Below are positions 58,798-64,000 of a stretch of 64,000 nt of DNA, piece after piece. Below the pieces are notes generated by a model. That model searched no databases and was not told where the DNA came from. It saw only the letters and a program-made list of their open reading frames with translations. A program made the position numbers and the translations under genes. Each line of letters opens with the position of its first letter. The first letter of the stretch is position 1. Source of the DNA: Galerina marginata (lineage: Eukaryota; Basidiomycota; Agaricomycetes; Agaricales; Galerinaceae); contig JAECYW010000001.1 of assembly GCA_023014335.1 (NCBI GenBank), forward strand, positions 4,092,001 through 4,156,000, in the 5' to 3' direction.

Positions 58798-61233
58798 CTA
58801 AAGATAGAACTCTAGGCCAAGAGCTTGTCGATGTTTGGTAAAAAGCATCGGGCCAAGGTTCTTTGTGAACATATCTGCCGTGTTCTCCGCAGTGGGAACA
58901 ACGAAGATCTTGATCGTTCCTAATTCGATCTGTTCTCGAATGTAATGATAGCGAATCTCAATATGCTTTATCCCCTTTTGAGTAACGGGGTTCTGGGCAT
59001 TGAAGACCACACCATGACTATCTCCGTAGAGCGGTACGTAGGGAATAGGCTGACCTAATTCCTCGAATAGAATTTTGTACCATGCACAATCATGTGCACA
59101 GTCTGAGAGTGCCATGTATTCGGCCATCATGGATGATGTCGATACTAGGGTCTGAGTTTTGGAATGCCACTTGATGCTAGCACCAGCAAGGGAAAAATAG
59201 TATCCCTGCGTAGAGCGGCGTTTCCTGTCTAGATCCGATCGATCATCTCTGTACGAGGCGTCACAGTAGGCATATAGGCCTTGATCACGTTGACCATCGA
59301 ACACAAGCGCATATTTGCGGGTACCAACTAGGTAGCGCATAATGTAAAGGGCTTTGTTCAGATGATCTGGTGATGGGTTCGCTGCAAACTTAGCCATCTG
59401 AGTTACGGCAAAAGCCAGATCGGGACGTGTTCCGAGCATCAAATAGAGCAAGGATCCGATCACTGACTGGTATTGCGAACGGAGTTGGGGCATAGTAGTC
59501 CCATCAAATGGTTCAGTTTTGTAACCCGTGGGAAGCGGAGTTGTGGCAATCTTGGCATCGGCCATACCAAAACAGTTGAGAATTTTCTCAAGGTAGGGAA
59601 CTTGATCAATGTAAGTTTTCCCATCCTTGTAGGTTATTCTCATGCGCAAGAACTCCTTGCATACTCCCAAATTGCGACATTCCCATTTCTCCATGAAGAG
59701 TTTCTTCTTGGATGCGACAAGGGAGGCACTTGGACCAGTGACAATAATGTCATCGACGTAAGCCAACATGATCACTAATGTGCCATCGCTATGTTTAGCG
59801 ACAAATATGCCAGCATCGGCATATAGACGTGTGAACCCGAGTTCTTTGAGAGAACGATCGAGTTCTGTCCACCATGCACGAGCGGCTTGTTTCAGGCCAT
59901 AGATGGCTCTGAGAAGTCGAAGGACTTTTCGTGGCTGACCAGGAACGGTAAAACCTTCCGGTTGCTCCATATAGAGTTCTTCATCAAGCTTTCCGTAAAG
60001 GAATGCTGTGACCACGTCAAGTGATTCAACTTTCCAATTCTCAAGTGCTGCTAACGCGAGAATGGTTCGGACCGACTCAAACCGGACAACCGGTGAGAAG
60101 ATCTCATCAAAGTCTAAGCCTTCTATCTGAGAGAAGCCTTTAGCGACTAAGCGGGCCTTTTTGCGTCCATCGGACTTAATATCGAATACCCAGCGATTTT
60201 TGATGGCCTTGCGGCCTGGAGGTAGGTCGGCTAGCTCGTAGACTTTACGTCTCTTCAGGGCCTCTAGTTCCTGTTGTTGAGCTTCACGCCATGCCTTTTG
60301 ATCCTCGGCAGGTAATTTGCCGATGTCCCTTGAAGTCCAATCTCGGACATTCATAGGATCCGGGAAATCGTTATGTGGTATTGCCTTCGAAAGCAAATAA
60401 TTGTACCACGATACTCCCCCTTCCGCTGCTAATTTAGCAAGATCCAGGTCACGTTCGGAGTTAGGATGATCGGTAGATGTTCTCACTCCTGAATTAGGAG
60501 CGGAACTCGTTGTGCCCGTTGCTGGCAATCTACGTTGGCGATCCCTGTCCGTTGACGTGCCGGGTGGGTATACGTTCCCATCCCTTTTTGGTTCTGTCCT
60601 CGGTCTGCCGGACCGTCTAGGTCCTCCCCCTGGTGGGCTACCAGGTGGACTCTGAGGAGGGCTTTGAGGGCCTTCACCGTCGTGTGGCTCCTCATTGCCT
60701 CTTGGCGGAATGAATGGTATCTGAGGGGGATTGTAAGGATCATCCTCTTCGGGATCACTTCCAATCTCGATTTCGATCTCAGGTTCCTCCGGTATAGGCT
60801 TCTGTATTTTAGTGACAGGTGGCACTTTGTCTTTCGCACACTTGGGAAAGAGTTTTTCGTCAAACAGGGCAGTTGCCGATGTGAATATGACGTTTCTGGG
60901 AGAGCGCATGAATATCATGTTCGAATGATGTCCGCGATATCCGAGGAAAATCATCATCTCGGATTTCGGTGCGAGTTTATTCGCTCGGACGTCTTTGTGA
61001 AATAAAGACATATGCAGCACTTCCCAACACCCTAAGGTGTGAGATATCAGGCTTTTCCTTAGAAAGGAATTCCTTCGGAGATTTCCAATCAAGTCAACGC
61101 ATGGGAGTGCGGTTGTAAACATAATTTGCGTGTAATACGCAAAACTCCCACCAGCTGTCTGGAAGACAAGCTTGATAGTGCATTGACTCGGCTTTTCCAT
61201 CAATCTTGCAATTGAAGTGTTCAACCCTGCCAT
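58798..61233 (-). pseudogene. copia pol: RT and RNase H (frame-broken)
   Basis: From about 61000 downwards: LAPKSEMMIFLGY (integrase C-terminal region), an acidic/Pro-rich linker, RT starting at NRWVFDIKSDGRKKARLVAKGF, FSPVVRFESVR, VVTAFLYGKLDEELYMEQPEGF, and AYVDD catalytic site in MLAYVDDIIVTG. RNase H follows: YCDASYRDD, STSSMMAEYMALS, KHIEIRYHYIREQ, and DMFTKNLGP near the end. RT and RNase H look intact, but the upstream frame does not connect with the integrase frame. Confidence 0.9.
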
Positions 61234-64000
61234 TCATTTGTGGCTGGCTGGGAACGCTTCGTTGGATCGCAATCCCATTATCCTTCAGGAGTTTTTCATA
61301 TTCCTTATCGACATATTCTCCGCCATTGTCGGTCATCCATTCTTCAACTGTTTGGTGATATTGAGTTTTCACCATTGACAGGAATTGGGACGTTGCGACT
61401 TTGGCATCAGACTTCTTCTTGAGAAGCGTGATCCAGCTTTGGGAAGAATTATCATCAAGAAATGATATGAAATATTTGAAGCGGTGATAGGAGATCACCG
61501 CATACTCCTTTAGGTCAGAATGAATCCGTTGAAATGGTCTGGAGGCGCGTTTGACATTATGTGGGAAGGGTCGAGATGACATCTTCCCTTTTGCGCAGCC
61601 ATCACAGATTGACGGTTCTCTGGGAATTTTGATTGGTGGAAAATTCTCGGTATTAGCCTTGAATTTCTCAAGCACCTGATCAGAAGGGTGCCCAAGTCGT
61701 CGGTGCCAGAGATCATAATCATCTGTATGCATCGACTTGTGCGAGATCAAGTCACTACCAGTGACGATCTTGGAATCGACCCAATAGATGGTCTCATTCC
61801 GGAACAACTTCGGTTTCGCGACTAGCGCTACTTCGTTCGTTGTGTTGTTTATGATTTGAAGGGACTTAGTGTCACCTTCTATGCGCATATTCTGCTGCAA
61901 GAATTGTCCCATGGAGAGTAATCGAGAATTCATGGCAGGCATGAGAAAAACTGGATGAAGTCGCGTGACTTCCATCACTTGTTTTCCGTTCCGAGGTACA
62001 AACGTCTCAATAAAGACGGTACCGTGACCAGTAATTTTAGCCATTCCATTTGCAGTGGAGGCGTTAGGTTGGTCTTTCTCGGTAAACATGGTTAAGTCCG
62101 AGAAGTCGGATGAATTGCCTGTGAAGTGAATTGATGCTCCTGAGTCCAATATCCATTCTTCGAAATCTAAGATTTCGGCGTCTTTACCCTTTCCCTTACA
62201 GTTCGAACAATAGGCGAAATGATCAACGTAAATTTGGTAGATACTGTACAAATGTGTATGTGTATCTACCGATCTACTACTACTGATGGGCGAGCAAAGC
62301 TCAGAAGCCCGATCTGTAGAGTGATCAGTTCGTGATCGATTGCTATGTGAACATGAAGGTACTTGCCAGAACCATTGCGTATTCCACGCAACTTCGTCCT
62401 CGTAATCATGGGACTGTCTAAAGACAGGGTCCATGGCGTCTTCGTCGAGGTAATCTAACCTCCTCTCTCTTGAAGGTCCTGCGGTCGCATTAGAAGTACG
62501 GGGGAATTTTGCTGGTCTCGGACCGCGATGATCCCCATACTTCAACTTGCGTTCCGACGGAAGCATGCGATTAATAACTTGGTCCGGTGTGTTCAGACGA
62601 CCGTAGAAAGCATGTGAGAGCTCTACGAGCTCGAGAGGGGCATGTTGAAAACCTGTTCCAGCAGGGAACAAGTCCGGTGAGGGACTCCGTCCCATGGTGG
62701 GAGTGATAGATTGTCCTTCGACGGTGGGCGGCGGAGTTGAGAGACGATGTGTCCCCAACATGTCCGATTCGCTCACACCGAGCGACACCGTGTCATCCTC
62801 GTCTGGTACACGCTCAGGGGTAGGAGCCCTGGAAGCAGGCGGTCGGATCGAAGATCCTTCTCCCATAAGGAGAGAGAATGTTCCGCCTGGAACCATGGTG
62901 GAACGATTTTCAATTGGACCGAATAGGTCCGAATTGTCATCATCCTCATCCTCTGGATCGCTAACCGGTTCGGGTTCATACAGGGAGAAGGTGGGTGCGT
63001 GGGTTGCATAGTCGTCACCTGTGTCCATGTTGAAATCCTCTCTACCGGTTTCCCGGTATTCCCTACTCTGCGTCTGTCCGGCAATATCCTCAAAGTGTTT
63101 CGAGGTTTCAATAGTGGGCGTAAGCCCGAGACGTGCCATGAGATCGCGTGAGCGATGGACGTGAGGGTAGGGGTGAGTTCCTGGCGCTTGCCACGCCTGT
63201 CCACTTAGTTGACGACGGGAAGTGGAGCCCGTGCGTCCAATGTGGGCGATGGTGTGTGCGGTAGGAGCTGGGAGCGATGGTTCATCTGTGTACTTGACGG
63301 ATGAATTGGCGAGGATGAAGTCGGAGGTGGCAACAGCCTCGTGGCTGTGCGCCTTCGACTTCTTGGCACCTCGACAATGCGGCTTCTTGGAGGAGCCCGA
63401 ACTACCGGGTTTTCCGGTGTTCTGTTGCTCCTTGTGAGAAGGGTCGGGACCTTTTCCCTTGATAGCGGTATTCCGCTGTGTCTCCACTTTGGGCTTGGCG
63501 TCAGCCCCTCCTTTGCCTTTCTCCTGTCGGGTATACTTTTGTCCAATCTTGGGTTGTTCATTACGTGGAACAGACCCATAGCGACTGGTCCAGACTTGAC
63601 GAATCGCCTTGTAAACCTCTTCAAGATTTAGAACGGTAATGGTATCGTTCTTCCAGAAGGTTTCAATGGTGGATTGATAAATCGAGGTGGAGCGGGGATT
63701 GGTGGCAACAGGGAGGGCGTTAAGGAGAATAAGAGCGACCATTTGGTCAGGGACAACCCTGACGGGCGGGGTACCGGCGGTAGGGAGGCGATTGACAATT
63801 TTTGAGAATTCAGCAAGTTGGGGTGCAGGATCTGATAAATCGATCCTGAAGGTAGTAAGTGCATTGAAGTCCTGAAGGACTTGCGCAAATTGCATCTTGG
63901 AGTATTTGTCTCTGAGCCACTCCCAGGCTCCTCTGGCAGATTTGGTCGAGATCTGAGACCAGATCCCTTCTGTTACTGCGGAGGAAATAAGTCCGCGGGC
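61094..64000 (-). pseudogene. copia gag, protease and integrase (stop-broken, 5' end outside)
   Basis: The frame is open from the window edge. Gag-like helical part (WSQISTKSARGAWEWLRDKY, FNALTTFRIDL); the position where a CCHC knuckle is expected reads KPHCRGAKKSKAHSH, which lacks the full motif. Protease: EEWILDSGASIHFTGN. Integrase: HRRLGHPS and CDGCAKGK zinc-binding, then SDLKEY, WMTDNGGEYV and NGRVEHFN giving the D, D, E residues. A TGA after NYVYNRTPMR (61094-61096) ends the frame, and the reading then shifts again near 60990 before RT. Confidence 0.9.

Larger units (their letters stand above)
58269..64000 (-). mobile_element. decayed Ty1/copia retrotransposon, runs off right edge
   Basis: Order on the minus strand from right to left: gag, protease, integrase, RT, RNase H, polypurine tract, 3' LTR. 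This order (integrase before RT) defines Ty1/copia. The 5' LTR, primer-binding site and gag start lie outside the window. The coding region is interrupted by an in-frame stop and a frameshift between integrase and RT. Confidence 0.93.

Overview
The window reads as nuclear DNA of a filamentous basidiomycete, probably an Agaricomycete. Coding exons are joined by short introns (about 45-60 nt) with GT..AG borders. The families seen are ones common in mushroom-forming fungi: TPR-CHAT protein, GPI-type GH16 glucanase, BCS1-like AAA ATPase, DUF6533-type membrane protein, divergent P450, Ser/Thr-rich single-pass surface protein and Het-C-like protein. All calls come from reading the sequence and its translations; no database search was run.

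Layout. 0-7 kb: a minus-strand TPR-CHAT gene (about 1.58-4.97 kb, 5' end open) lies between two direct copies of a 1.4-1.5 kb segment, suggesting a tandem TPR-CHAT array that continues left of the window. 7.4-10.4 kb: a secreted, GPI-type GH16 gene and a small secreted beta-sandwich-like protein. 10.4-14.9 kb: no gene I can close, only exon-like fragments. 14.9-17.2 kb: a nine-exon BCS1-like ATPase. 17.6-19.5 kb: an intronless four-TM membrane protein. 20.97-22.4 kb: an intronless P450-like gene with a TATA box. 22.4-27.8 kb: gene-poor, with a 656-bp hAT-like non-autonomous transposon (8-bp target duplication). 27.8-29.5 kb: a DUF6533-type membrane protein. 32.3-34.8 kb: a gag-only LTR retrotransposon with identical 221-bp LTRs, itself carrying a 441-bp TIR element; it sits in one unit of a diverged tandem duplication (31.7-35.7 kb). 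36.0-36.5 kb: a small secreted protein.

37.66-51.72 kb is the most striking region: a large inverted duplication. Each arm carries a near-identical C2H2-like zinc-finger gene plus its upstream region. The 7.9-kb spacer holds a Ser/Thr-rich type I membrane protein gene and, convergent to it, a Het-C-like gene. The right arm has two non-autonomous hAT-like elements at a site that is empty in the left arm, so the insertions can be dated relative to the duplication.

51.7-58.2 kb: mostly gene-poor, with a small four-exon TPR protein (56.4-57.0 kb) and one unidentified ORF. 58.27 kb to the right edge: a decayed Ty1/copia element on the minus strand (3' LTR, RNase H, RT, integrase, protease, part of gag), broken by a stop and a frameshift and running off the window.

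Functionally, cell-surface and secreted proteins (GH16, beta-sandwich protein, Ser/Thr-rich TM protein, Het-C-like) and a putative caspase-fold signalling protein (TPR-CHAT) share a transposon-rich, duplication-rich neighbourhood. That is compatible with a fast-evolving accessory region possibly involved in recognition or cell death, but this role is inference.
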